From: Amborella trichopoda
Taxonomy: Eukaryota > Streptophyta > Magnoliopsida > Amborellales > Amborellaceae
Assembly (NCBI RefSeq): GCF_000471905.2
Contig: NW_006494916.1
Span: forward strand, 4,466,574-4,530,573
Reading direction: 5' to 3'
DNA length: 64,000 bases
Part shown: positions 34,250-44,985 of the stretch, in pieces
Layout: each line of letters starts with the position of its first letter
Position numbering within the stretch: position 1 is the first letter of the stretch
Position numbers and translations under genes: made by a program
The notes under the pieces: model-generated
Told to the model about the DNA's origin: nothing
Databases searched by the model: none
What the model saw: only the letters and a program-made list of their open reading frames with translations

Positions 34250-35318
34250 AAATATTTTTTTAAATTTTTATTATTACAAAAATACCTAAAACTTTATTTT
34301 ATTACATATATATCCGTTTTGTGAACTCCATAACAATTTGTTTTTTAAAAAAGTAAAGCTACCCATTTTTTGATTATCAAAAACCGAAATAAACTGATTT
34401 CAGCTTTTTAAAAACAAAAAATAGGCCCATCCTTTTAACCTTGGCATCTAGTCAATTTACCAGCTTTAGACCTACAAAAGGGGGTTGTGGGGTAAACCCT
34501 GTTGCCCTTACTCCTCTTCTCACCATCACCATAACCTTTTCTCCCTCCCCCTGCTGCAACCGAGAATGGTAACTTCCTTTTGGCTCCAAATTGTACATCT
34601 TCATCCCCCTTTGCACCAGCTTTAGAACCAGTATTGGAAAAGCCCCTCTTATCATTATGACCTGCAAGAGGTTCTTTAAAAACGTACTTACTAGCAAGAC
34701 TTTCGGTCATGGATTTTGAGACCTTTAGCATCACATCCTTCAACTTTTCATGTTGATCACTTTTACTAGTTATATCAGAAAACCTTGACTTGGGCAACCC
34801 TAAATTCGTAAACAAATGCACCAAATCGAGATCTTTGAATCTTGGGGTGATGAACCCTCGATCTCCATTACTAGATGGCAATGCTAAGCCCTTGCTCTTG
34901 GCACCTTTACCTGAAAAATACTATGAAATGAGTTTAGAAAAAGGCAATTTTCCATTTCTTATTGCTGGTGCACCTTTACCAAAACCACTACCATACAAAG
35001 CTTTGTCAAACCTTGAAACTAAGTCATTAGGTCAAGATTTCAATCTCGAGGTGGCGGACGCTTGATCTAATGATGGTTTTCACGAGAGAATTTTTGGTTT
35101 TTCAAAAACTTAAAAACATATAAATTTGGTTTTTGAAAAACAAAAATTATTAAAATTTTGATTTTTCAAAAACCGAAAATTTTTTCGGTTTTTGAAAAAC
35201 CAAAAATAGGAAGTTTCATCATTTTAAAAAAATTATTATGAAGTTAAAAAAACAGACATATGTGTAATAACGAAAAGTTTTAGGTATTTTCTTAATAATG
35301 AAAAATAAAACAGATTAA
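34250..35318. mobile_element. long-inverted-repeat (MULE-like) element enclosing a gene-like fragment
   Basis: The left arm (about 34260-34390) and the reverse complement of the right arm (about 35180-35318) align over about 130 bp at roughly three-quarters identity. Shared words are AAAATACCTAAAACTTT, TTATTACA(T/C)ATAT and TCAAAAACCGAAA. The interior is distinctly GC-richer and holds a 148-codon minus-strand frame. Arms over 100 bp around captured coding DNA are the hallmark of Pack-MULE-type elements. No target duplication could be fixed, and the right side runs into the gap at 35344. Confidence 0.5.
34435..34881 (-). CDS. unrecognised gene fragment inside the inverted-repeat element, 148 codons
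   Basis: The frame contains GFITPRFKDLDLVHLFTNLG, SKSDQHEKLKDVMLKVSKSM and a basic, Gly/Lys-rich C-terminal part (AAGGGRKGYGDGEKRSKG). Similar codons continue upstream of the first ATG (to about 35065) but with in-frame stops, so the piece looks like a captured or processed gene remnant. I do not recognise the family. The frame starts ten residues before GFITP, and the mixed acidic/basic make-up suggests a nuclear protein, but that is a guess. Both sides are bounded by the arms of the surrounding element. Confidence 0.3.
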   Translation of the reverse strand: MPSSNGDRGFITPRFKDLDLVHLFTNLGLPKSRFSDITSKSDQHEKLKDVMLKVSKSMTESLASKYVFKEPLAGHNDKRGFSNTGSKAGAKGDEDVQFGAKRKLPFSVAAGGGRKGYGDGEKRSKGNRVYPTTPFCRSKAGKLTRCQG

Positions 35319-35343
35319 ATTAGGTCCTAAAGTTAAGATATAT

Positions 35344-35592
35344 NNNNNNNNNNNNNNNNNNNNNNNNNNNNNNNNNNNNNNNNNNNNNNNNNNNNNNNNN
35401 NNNNNNNNNNNNNNNNNNNNNNNNNNNNNNNNNNNNNNNNNNNNNNNNNNNNNNNNNNNNNNNNNNNNNNNNNNNNNNNNNNNNNNNNNNNNNNNNNNNN
35501 NNNNNNNNNNNNNNNNNNNNNNNNNNNNNNNNNNNNNNNNNNNNNNNNNNNNNNNNNNNNNNNNNNNNNNNNNNNNNNNNNNNNNNNNNNNN
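35344..35592. other. assembly gap (249 N)
   Basis: A run of N. It abuts a long foldback structure on its right, a likely cause of the failed join. Confidence 0.99.
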
Positions 35593-35985
35593 GATTTCAC
35601 CTATCCTCATCACCGTCCAAATTTCATCGTGCGGTCACGATTATCAGGTTGTATTTTATTTTTCATTTTTTTTTTACAAATCAGAATGACCTGAAATTTG
35701 AAGAATATGTTCATCTTACTGAGGCGCATCTAATAAAAATATAAAAAAAATTATCCGTAAAAAACAAATTGACCAAAATACCTCCAAAACTTTTTGGGGG
35801 TATTTTGGTCATTTTTTTCATGTAAAATATTTTTTTTTATATTTTTCTAAGATTCTCATTTTTTTGATGAATACACGCTCTAAATTTCAGGTCATTCCAA
35901 TTTGTAAAAAAAATGAAAAATAAAACATGTGACCGCATGATGAACTTTGGACGATGATGGAGGTAGGCAAAATCACTGTTCATTT
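35593..35985. mobile_element. foldback MITE, left tip inside the gap
   Basis: The two arms pair over about 150 bp: CACCGTCCAAATTTCATCGT...GGTCAC on the left against CATCGTCCAAAGTTCATCAT...GGTCAC reverse-complemented from the right. The centre is a near-perfect palindrome, GACCAAAATACCTCCAAAA/CTTTTTGGGGGTATTTTGGTC (about 35772-35812). The right tip has GCAAAATCACTGTTCATTTT. The matching left tip is missing into the gap. Confidence 0.72.
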
Positions 35986-35999
35986 TCGCCTATAGGCAT

Positions 36000-36640
36000 T
36001 GCGTAGTATTTTCATATATATATATATATATTGGATCTTCATGGTTACAAGCACCCTCTTTGCGATGAAGAATGTTCTCTAACCATTGTAACCACTTATT
36101 TATTTCATATAATTTGGTTCGAACATCTTCCATGACTTTGGTCATACTTTCACGAACATCCTCCATGACTTTGGTCAAACTTTATAAAGCTTGTCCCAAT
36201 CGATCATCCATAACAAGATTAACTTTCGGTGGTATTGCAAAAAAAGTTGGACCTTACTTGCTCTGATACCAACTGATGCAGAGAGAAATAATAAATTAGA
36301 AAAACATAAAATAAAAAGGGTTGCAAGAATATATCATCTCTCAATGTCTACAAGGAAGTCCATTCCAAAAAACTGTTTTTATAATATCAATTTTACTCAA
36401 TTCAAATCTTAGACGTTTACAATGAGGGATTTATTCCCTTTTAAATACACTTAAAAGAAAAATAAAATAATTAAAAAACCACAAAGATTAACTCTCTCTT
36501 TCTCTTCTATGTTTTTTGTCTCCCCTATTTTCTCTCTCTTCATTTCACGTTATCCTTTAGAAGAACAAAGGTTACCTACTAACTACTTAGCTAAACTGTT
36601 GTGGTCGATGGTGGGGAAGATATAGCAATGGTGTGTTGCA
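36000..36640 (-). mobile_element. LTR-retroelement relic: gag start, primer site and probable LTR
   Basis: Fossil. On the minus strand TTGGTATCAGAGCAAGTAAG (about 36251-36270) is an initiator tRNA-Met primer site. The sequence to its right, starting at 36271, would be the 5' LTR, and a coiled-coil-like gag start lies to its left. The rest of the element is absent. The family and the outer LTR edge are undetermined, and it is broken. Confidence 0.45.
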
Positions 36641-37649
36641 TTCACATTTATTATGCATCCAAAATATCATAAACCATAAATGGAGATTATATTGAATTAA
36701 AAGAAAAACTTATAATGCAAATATAATAACAATAACAGAACGTAAGACAAAGATTAAACGTGGTTCAGTCACAAATCATAACCTACATCCATAGGATAAT
36801 AGTACGTGACTTTACTTACTGATTCAATAGAGATTACAAGAGAAAATGAGGACCAACGCTCCAAATAACAGGAATTTATTTCTCTAAAAACAATGCTCCA
36901 AACACACTACAAATGTGCATTTTCTCTCTCTTGACCTGGGCTTGCAATAAAGTCCCAAAAAATCTAAGTGGATGACCCAAAATTCCCCTTGCTCTCTCTA
37001 CAAAGTAAGGCATAGTAGAACCATACGTTAGTTCTCTTTTTCTTTTTCTCACTTTTTTTCATTGAGGTGCTTTAGAAGACAACACAACTCTTGGATTAAA
37101 AAACCAATCCAATGGCCTAGAAAAAAAGAAAAAATATCAACAGAAAATATAAAAACAAATGAAGCCCAAAACTCACAAGTGAGATTTGGCTTCACACATA
37201 CAACATAAACTTAGGTTATTTCTTAAACTAAAAGATCGTATCTGATCTATAGATTATTTTCTACCCCAAAATATCTTATCTTATCTCTTTAAAAACTAAC
37301 CAACCCAATTGTTCAAAACAAATCATGCACCACCCTAATGTCTAAAACAACTGTAGACAAAATGCACTCTCTTAACAACTTGCGCACTAAAATCTTCCCT
37401 CTTAATTTATCCCAACGCTCTTCTTATTCCTAAAGGTAAAAATAAAAATTAAATCTCAATTTTATTTGCATCAAAACTACACCAGAACATAAAGGAGGCT
37501 TTGTAGGAACAATTTATGCAAAGGATCTCGGAGAGCACCATTGTCCTTGTACATAAGTAATTCGCTCGAGTAAGTCCAAGTTTTTTAAAAATAAAAAATC
37601 AATGTAAATTAATGTATATATAATATATCCTTCACAATTATGATACTAA
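36641..37649. other. AT-rich spacer, possibly another LTR remnant
   Basis: TTAAACGTGGTTCAGTCACAA and ACCTACATCCATAGGA (about 36755-36800) resemble phrases common in plant copia LTRs. No paired repeat, ends or ORF were found. Confidence 0.3.
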
Positions 37650-38625
37650 GTGTTGAAAGGTGTGTTGATCAGATTTGCCTAGGTGTTTTTATATGTGTGT
37701 GTGAGAGAGAGATACGTCTTGTTTTTGCATTCTTGTTTTCATCTCATGTGTTCTTTTTTTTTTATTTAAAAGAGAACTAATATAATAATAGTTATATAAT
37801 TAGCCTTCTATTTATGTTAATAAAATATTTGATGGTGTGTTGGGCAGGACTTGTGTTGTTTGGAATAATCTTTGTAAGAGCTTTTGGGTTCAAATCCACT
37901 TCTTAAATTTTTTTTTTCCTATTCTAAGACTTATCCTCTTTTTCATCTCGTGTTTTTTTTCTTTTTAAAAACTTTAATGTAATAATAGATATAAAATTAG
38001 CCTTCTACTTTTGTTGATAAAATATTTGGTGGTGTGTTGGTTGGGCTTGAGTATTTTGGAATACGCTTTGTAAGAGGTCTTGGTTTCAAATCCTCCTTTT
38101 ATAAATACCGCTCTTTTCTCTAAGACCTATCCTGTCATCTCATGATTTCTTTTTCTTTTAAAAAAATTTAGTATAATAATAGATATAGAATTAGCCTTAT
38201 GCTTTTGTTAATAAAATATTTGGTGATCCGTTGGGTAGGCTTGTGATGTTTGAAATAATTTTTGTAAGAGGTCTTGGGTTCAAATCTTACTCTTAAACCT
38301 TTTTTTTCTTTACTGCCGTTTTCTCTAAGACTTATTCTCGCTTTCATTTTTCTTTTAAAAAAAAGTGGTATAATAATAGATATATAATACTGTTGTTTTC
38401 TCTAAGACTTATCCTCGTTTTCATCTCATGTGTTCTTTTTCTTTAAAAAAATTGTAGTATAATAATAGATATATAATTAGCCTTCTACTTCTATTGATAA
38501 AACATTCAGGGGTATGTTGGATAGGGCTTGCACTATTTCGAATGCTCTTTGTAAGCGATTTTGGGTTCAAATCCACTTTTTAAACTTTTTTTTTTTTTTA
38601 CTCTTATTTTCTACCAATCTATCTT
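37650..38625. repeat. tandem array of a 190-197-bp unit with tRNA B-box-like motif
   Basis: Units start after ATAATAATAG at 37792, 37989, 38183, 38380 and 38469 (the 38380 unit is shortened to 89 bp). A partial unit lies to the left. Full units share TTAGCCTTCTA, GATAAAATATTTGG, GTGTGTTGG and GTAAGAGGTCTTGGGTTCAA followed by ATCC. They end in a T-rich tail and TTTTAAAAAAA. GGTTCAAATCC is one base from the tRNA B-box consensus. A TTTCT pentanucleotide run follows (38626-38662). Confidence 0.8.
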
Positions 38626-38794
38626 TCTTTCTTTTCTTTTCTTTTCTTTTCTTTTCTTCTTTTTTTTTTTTCTACCAAACACGCTACTAAGTCTACAAGG
38701 GAATATCTATAATTTTCCCTATATATAAATATTAATGGGGATATCTATAATTTTTCCTATATATAAGTATTAAGAATGCATGACAATGGTTACG

Positions 38795-39050
38795 GAGGTA
38801 TTCAGACCCTCACCATAATAGACAACATGCATGCACACTAAGCAATAGTTGTTGAGGGATTCAAACCCTCACCATAATAGACAACATGCATGCACACTAC
38901 TCAGCAATAGTTGTTGAGGGATTCAAACCCTCACCATAATATAGTTGGGGAGGGATTCAAATCCTCACCAAATAGATAACAAGTATGCACACTACCCAGC
39001 GCGCTAGTTGAGTGTATCGTTAGGCGCTGACCAATTAAGCCGGAGCTCTT
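38795..39050 (-). repeat. four B-box-bearing short tandem repeats ending in a tRNA-like head
   Basis: GGATTCAAACCCTCACCATAAT recurs (about 38803, 38860, 38922, 38955) in units of 60-70 bp with ACATGCATGCACACTA between. On the minus strand the right end reads GGCTTAATTGGTCAGCGCC (about 39024-39042), like a tRNA A-box region. GGATTTGAATCC-type B boxes follow downstream. This suggests a tRNA-derived SINE that was amplified in tandem. Confidence 0.6.
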
Positions 39051-39189
39051 TCCCTATGTTCTTTGTTAAAGTTGGCACATTGTTATATATGAACATTAAG
39101 AATGTGTGTACAATGTACGAGGCAAACTCGCCTCGCGCATTACTCGGTCAAGTCCAAGTATACTCGGCCGTGTCTTAAAACACATACTC

Positions 39190-39613
39190 TTTCTATTTCT
39201 CCATTTTCATGTATCGAGCTTTAATCCAGTGTATTTGCACATTTTTTTATACTTTCTTCTTTCAATATACTGTTTTTTTGTTATTTCTCAATTTTCTAAT
39301 AAATGTTTTTCATTCTACTGTTTTGTGGCCCTATTTGTCCAGTTTATTGATTTCTCTGTTTTCATGACAAGTTATCCATTTTGCAGCAGTTTTTTCTTCT
39401 TCTTTTTTTAATCTACCGTTTTTCCAGCTGTTTATATTTGCCGGCAAGTTTCTTCAATCCACTATTTTTCTGGCAATTTGTTCCTTTTCTGGCAATTATT
39501 TTTCTGGGTTCTTTTCTTTATTGTTTTTAATCTACTTGTTTTTTTTCCTGCTATTTTTTTAATTGTCTGACCCCTTTTCATTTTTTCAACTCCTTAAATA
39601 TCCATTACCATTT
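39190..39613 (+). pseudogene. SRC2-like copy 2, detached 5'-UTR intron and leader
   Basis: Collinear with 28510-28905 of the intact gene: CGAGCTTTAATCCAGTGTAT, TGGCAATTATTTTTCTGGGT, TTTAATCTACTTG and CCATTACCATTTGTTTG. The acceptor region has lost its CAG. The match stops at GTTTGTAC (39614-39621) and resumes at 54877, so this is the upstream half of the pseudogene whose coding half is at 54950. Confidence 0.75.
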
Positions 39614-39972
39614 GTTTGTACCAAGGTTCAAAAAATCAACTCGGCCATGGTAGTTGGACTTTGGTAGAGAGTTATTTGGCCGAGGTTGAGTCCCGAGTAA
39701 CTCGGCCGAATTCATGTCATCTTAAAAAAAAAAAAGAAAAAAAAAAAAGAAGAGAATAACTAAAGAAAATAAAGTATATATATAATAAGATACTTATTCT
39801 TATAACAAATACTTGAGTAGCCTTTTCGATAAAGGTTATGGTTAGTTGGGGTATAGAAACCTGCCCTTTAACCCCGTGGTCAAACACGTACGCTTTTTAT
39901 TTTGTTGGGGTATCGATTCCTCAACCATGTACACTTTTTAATAAAAAGGTCGATTTTTTTTAATGAAAGGTA

Positions 39973-40190
39973 ATATAATATGGGATTGTATACAATGAGA
40001 CCTTTTATCTTTGATACAAGGCGATAACAAGTATTTACAACCATCCGATGTGAAATTTGATAGTTTGGATATGTCAAAATGTTCGAAAAATTTATTTTGA
40101 AGTTTGAGCTTGGTCAATGGAATAATTGCAGCCACTCGATTTTACATCTAATGATCAAGATTAATGTGGCTACCTTATACCAAAGGTAAT
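39973..40190. mobile_element. MITE family D copy
   Basis: GGGATTGTATACAATGAGAC at the left, then TATTTACAACCATCCGATGT and GTGAAATTTGATAG as in the copy at 56100. Confidence 0.55.
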
Positions 40191-40296
40191 AGGTTGTGGT
40201 ATCGATTCCTGCCTTTGAACCCCATGGCCATTCATGTACACTTTTTAATAAACATGCCGCCACATCGTGTTTGTTTATAAAAGGCAATACATAAAA

Positions 40297-40691
40297 GGAA
40301 AAGTTTATATAAGGTTGCAACCTTAAAATGTAGAATTACAAACGCACCTTAAAAATCCAAAGGGAAAAGTTATTTTAATGTTGAAAACCCTTTAATTGAT
40401 CATCTCAATATCGAGATGTATGAATATGAAGGAAAAAAAATAATTTAAGTTCCAGAAATAATGCATCTTGCAACACATTATCTAGACCGTTAATTTTCAA
40501 GATTTTCATATGTTTATAGATCTACTTAATTTTAACCATTTTTGGAGTTTAAAATTTTATAATTAGATATAAAAATAAATCTTGAGATAATCCTAAGAAT
40601 TTTTTGCACCAAAATTACATGTTATGTTAAAATTTGGAGGTACGCCTTAATTGGATTGTTTAAGGTGGCAACCTTATAGAAACCACACCCA
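40297..40691. mobile_element. MULE-type MITE family C, AAGGTTGCAACC subtype
   Basis: The ends GGAAAAGTTTATATAAGGTT and, reverse-complemented, GGTGTGGTTTCTATAAGGTT are inverted. TACATAAAA (40288-40296) and TATATAAAA (40692-40700) are a 9-bp duplication with one mismatch. Confidence 0.72.
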
Positions 40692-40737
40692 TATATAAAA
40701 TATATATAAATTGGGGACAGTTTCTATTAGGGGAGGT

Positions 40738-40905
40738 AATGGACCCGGACCTGGACCCGACCCATACCTGACACAAGTCTGGGTATGGGTCAAAGTTTTG
40801 GACCTGCGGGTAGAGTCCGAGTCCAATAAAGGATACCCGGATGGTCGTGAGTCTCGGTACGGGTCTTACTATACGCGACTCGATGGGTACCTGAACCTGA
40901 ATTTT
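40738..40905. mobile_element. hAT-like GGGTC-rich element, copy 3, right end lost
   Basis: Left end TAGGGGAGGTAATGGACCCG and a GGACC/GGGTC-rich interior as at 2921. No inverted partner is found on the right. Confidence 0.5.
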
Positions 40906-41700
40906 TAGTTTAACCCAAAGGCCAAAGCCCCAACCTTAAAATCATTTCAATACCTTTCGTCTTCCTCTATTTCCCCAAACGGGCATACCCCATCGCCATC
41001 CTCCCTCTTTGCAATAAAAGAAAGACCTATGTGAACTTTTATCGGGGAATACATTTTATTTTTTATTTTTTTTCTTCACCCTTTCTTTTGGCGAAAGATC
41101 ACTTACATGCGGTCTTTATTGTAAGAAACAAAAGGAAGAGTACCGAAAATTACATCAACCAGGCTTATTACAACCCACACCGAGTCATCACCATCCGATG
41201 GCATGAGATCAACGGTCTAGCTTCAATCTCAAATCGAGAAAGCAAATTTTGGCCAAGCCACACCAATGGAACATGAACCCCTTTGAACATAGACTCAAAC
41301 CCTAGGTGAATTCTCTTAGCGACATAGTTTGAGAGAGATGGATTCTCTGTTTGCTAAACCCTAAAACCCCTAGCCATAAATCCATATTTGAGAGATAAGA
41401 CAGGATAACTCCATAACCTAAACCCTTAGGTTCTATTACAATGTGAGAGAGATAGATCAAACATGAGATAGATAAATTTTTTTAAGAGAGAGAAATAGAA
41501 AGATAAGGTGTAGAGACTTTTTAGTAAAGGCAATCCTTTTTTATAGGCTTTGAATATAAGATTAGGGTTTCTTAGGGTTTTCTTTGGCATGCATCTTCTT
41601 GTGAGATTGAACATAGACCGTCGATCAAGGGTGACTTGTAGGGTGAGAGATCTGAGCCATCTATTTCGTAGATGAGACATCAACATTATGGAAGATGCAT
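40906..41700. other. spacer, no gene recognised
   Basis: Short frames only. GAGAGAGAT and AACCCTA words around 41280-41480 recall a plant gene leader, but no coding region is attached. Confidence 0.4.
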
Positions 41701-42861
41701 GAACTAATATCTCCCTTTCCTGAACCATTTTCCCATCAATAGAAATTAAATAAATTAAATCTAATCAAAATATTGTGTATACCATAAAATAGAATAAGTC
41801 TACTCAATCTTTCTACAAAATCTGTCAAAGATATATTAAGTCATATTTAGTCAATATCTTACAATCATATGGCCACATGTCATATCACAAAAAAATAGGA
41901 AAGATAATAAGGGTGGGGCATGCCACCCAAGGGAGGCACTCATGGGCCCTACCTTCTAAAAATATGGCGGGCCCATATGCACAATGGGCCCCATGATATT
42001 TTTATATATTTAAAATTAATAAAAAAATTTAGAATATTATTTGAATATTTAAATAATTATAAAATCAATCTATTTAATTTTATAAATCCAAAAATTATAA
42101 ATAAAATATCCAGGGGTTCATAAAAATTCAAATAATAATCTTAAAATAATTTCCATCATAAACCAAATACAATTAAATTAATTTGATGGGAAAATGATCC
42201 ATATGATTTAGGAATCAACAATCATGAGGCACTCCACCTTCAACTGTGGACTACTGACCACACTTGCTTTATCAGACCAACCCAGTGTTTCCCATAACCT
42301 ACAGTCCAAGCAAGGGCTTATTAGTGGGTCACCAAAGTCCGGTCGATGAGCCAAGGGATCGCAATCCCAGTCTGTCGATTTCAGGTCCTCCCCTAGAGAC
42401 AAGTCAATGTCACCAAGACCTTATGCAACCACAACTCTATGGCGCATAGGGGTATCTCTCGCACATGCATGCGCTTCACCCTAAAAGGTGGATTTCTAGT
42501 TTTCTGAACGATCTATCGATACGCATGCCGTGTGATGATATATAGATGAGGTTTTGACCCTTATCTCTATAGGCAACCATCACACACAAGGGTCACACAG
42601 TCCCTTGGCTCACTCATCCAGACATATTCTCCGACCTCATCAAGAGCTACAATTATAACCCTTCTTGGTTTGTTCTTTATGCCCAGGTAACAGAGGTTTT
42701 TTCCAACCGACTGGCCTACATCGTCAAGCACATTCTGGTATCTGCAAATATCGTTTGTTTAGTATGCCCACGGGGGCCACACTCCGACTGAGTTCATGTT
42801 CCACTATATCATTTATTTTACAAGCACTCATAAGGCCTTTGAAGGCCACATGAACCCAACA
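41701..42861 (-). repeat. 1.16-kb dispersed repeat, copy 1 (solo-LTR-like)
   Basis: Aligns end to end with 52884-54036. Shared words include CTGAACCA(T/C)TTTCCCATCAA, GGGTGGGGC(A/G)TGCCACCCA, GGCACTCCACCTTCAACTGT and CTATGGCGCATAGGGGTATC. On the minus strand it would start TGTTGGGTTCATGTGG, as many LTRs do. No target duplication or primer site supports the LTR reading. Confidence 0.65.
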
Positions 42862-43558
42862 TGACGAAGGTAAATAAAATTGACATAAGCTTAGGTAAAT
42901 GAAGTTGACATTAGCTCTTATGCTTGGTATGAATAGGATGTGAGCCATCCTTAGAATTTTTACTGGTTTCCTTGCCAAAAGAAAAGCAAAAAAAGATATT
43001 TTGAAATGGTTAAGAAGTACTCCAAATTGGAATATTTTTTTATTGCAATCCAAAAATATTGTGAAATAGATTTGAACAATTTGGATAACCACAAAATTTT
43101 ACTAGATTTTTAGATTGAAATAAAAAGTTATGCAATATCAAGACAAAAGTTACCGTAAAAAAAACACCTAGTCAGAATTGAAATTTTTTTTAATGAAATT
43201 ATGGCTCTCTCACCCCCGTGCAAACCTCACCTAATTACCCAACAACCCATATAGTGAAACCTCATAAATCCCAAATGTACTCTCTTTCTTTCTCTTTCTC
43301 TACCTCAAAAACTCAAATATATTCTCTTTATCTCTCTCTCTACCTTTGAAACCCCAAATATACTCTTTTTCTACCTCATAAACCCCAAATCTACTCTCTC
43401 TTTAAACTATTTCAACCCAAAATCTTCGAAAGAAAATCAACTGTCACAAGAAAATTATGAAAGAGACAGCCACTCAAGTTTGTTTGCTCATAGAAGTTCT
43501 ACAGAAGGCTAGACTAAAGCATGTTTGTCTCTCTAGATAATGACCAAACTCCTCCCCC

Positions 43559-43594
<36 letters not shown>

Positions 43595-44542
43595 AAAACT
43601 AAGGGTAACCTCTCATCATACATCTAAAATAGAGGTAAAAGAGGAAGCTCAAATAAGGCAGAAAAGATTAGAAAAGAAGAACAACAGTAACAAGAGCTTG
43701 GATCTCTTGTTAAAGGGGAGAATAGAAGAGAGAAGCTAGGATATCGTTAATTTACCATTCGGGTTTACTAGCTTGGGTCTCTTGTTACAGGGAAGAGGAG
43801 AAGAGGAAAGCAATGAGATATTTAATTCACCTCCATTCTTCTGCTTTTGGACTTGTGGTTGCATCAAGGTTAGAGGGAGAAACACGCAGCAAGGTGAGCG
43901 AGAGACTGTTAATTAGGTAGTTATCCCCTTCTTATTGAGGGAGAGAATCGTTGAGAGAAAAATAGACTTTAACACCGACGGCTTTATAAAAAAAGAAAAA
44001 AGGCTTGGTATTTTTTGTAATTAGTATTTAAAAAACTGTATTTTTATTGGATAACAATTTCTTTTTATTGAACATCCAAATTGGCCTTAAGGTAGAATCT
44101 CAACTAAGCCTGCGAATTAGTTGTCCAACCTTGCCCTAAAAACTAGGGCCTAGGACACATGATATGGCCCAAGGGCTAACCCACCACAGCACGAGAGTAA
44201 GGCTAGGCCGAGCCAGGTCAAGGCCACAGCAGGGCTGGCCTGATTTGGCCCGTTCATGCCATTCTTTTTTTAAATTTTTTTATTTAAATTCTATTTTGCC
44301 CAACCCAGCTCTAACAGGGTAGGGCAAGGCCTAGGCCTCTTTTGCCTCGGTTTGGCCGGCCCGAGCATTGCTAGTCCCAAAACTAACATGTCACCAAAGG
44401 AAATTGGTACCTCGTAATCGTTTAAAAAAGATTTGGTAGTCTTGATAGGGTAAGTTGTAAAATTGAAAATTTGGGATACATTGTGAGTATTAATTGGACA
44501 GCGGATGTACAATACGAGTAATCCATACATAAGATAAGTAAT
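42862..44542. other. spacer with CT repeat and a GC-rich transposon-like patch
   Basis: A (CT)n run lies at about 43562-43591. At about 44150-44390 GGCC/CCGAGC-rich DNA ends GAGCATTGCTAGTCCC, which recalls the GCAATG termini of the hAT-like family. No partner end is seen and no gene is recognised. Confidence 0.4.
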
Positions 44543-44985
44543 GGGTGTCGTTTATATAAGGTTGTGACCTTGAACAATCCAAATAAGGTGCACCTCCATA
44601 ATCTATCATACGATGTAAATTTAGTATAAAAACTCCTTAAGGTGACCTTATAATTCATTTTCATATCTAATTATGAATTTTTAAACTCCAAAAATGGTTC
44701 AAATCAAGTAGATCTATAAACACATTAAAATCTTGAAAATGGACGTTTTAGATACTGTATTGCAAGATGCACTATTTTTTAGAATCAGAAATACATCTCA
44801 ATGTCGAGATGATCAAGTAGAGGGTTTCAACATCAAAACAACCAACCTTTTCCAATAATCAAAACAACCAACCTTTTCCAATAGATTTTTGATGTGCACC
44901 TTCGAATAGAGGGTTTTCTAACATTAAAACTAACCATTTTCGAATAAATTTTTTATATGCACCTTAATTCTACTGATTAAGAACT
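44543..44985. mobile_element. MULE-type MITE family C copy with rearranged right end
   Basis: Left GGGTGTCGTTTATATAAGGT then TGTGACCTTGAACAATCCAA. The interior matches 59874-60261 (AAACTCCAAAAATGGTTCAA, CAAGATGCACTATTTTTTAG). The right third is duplicated (CAAAACAACCAACCTTTTCC occurs twice at about 44836-44880) and grades into the satellite that follows. Confidence 0.6.

Noticed and set aside
37780-38625. Possible intact tRNA genes at the GGTTCAAATCC motifs
   Set aside because: No cloverleaf-length A-box/B-box spacing or acceptor stem was seen. The motif is at best tRNA-derived.
37650-38625. CRISPR-like array
   Set aside because: Units are about 195 bp tandem copies without regular unique spacers, in a plant nuclear sequence.
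41701-42861. Definite solo LTR
   Set aside because: LTR-like minus-strand start only. Neither target duplication nor the opposite terminus could be fixed in either copy.
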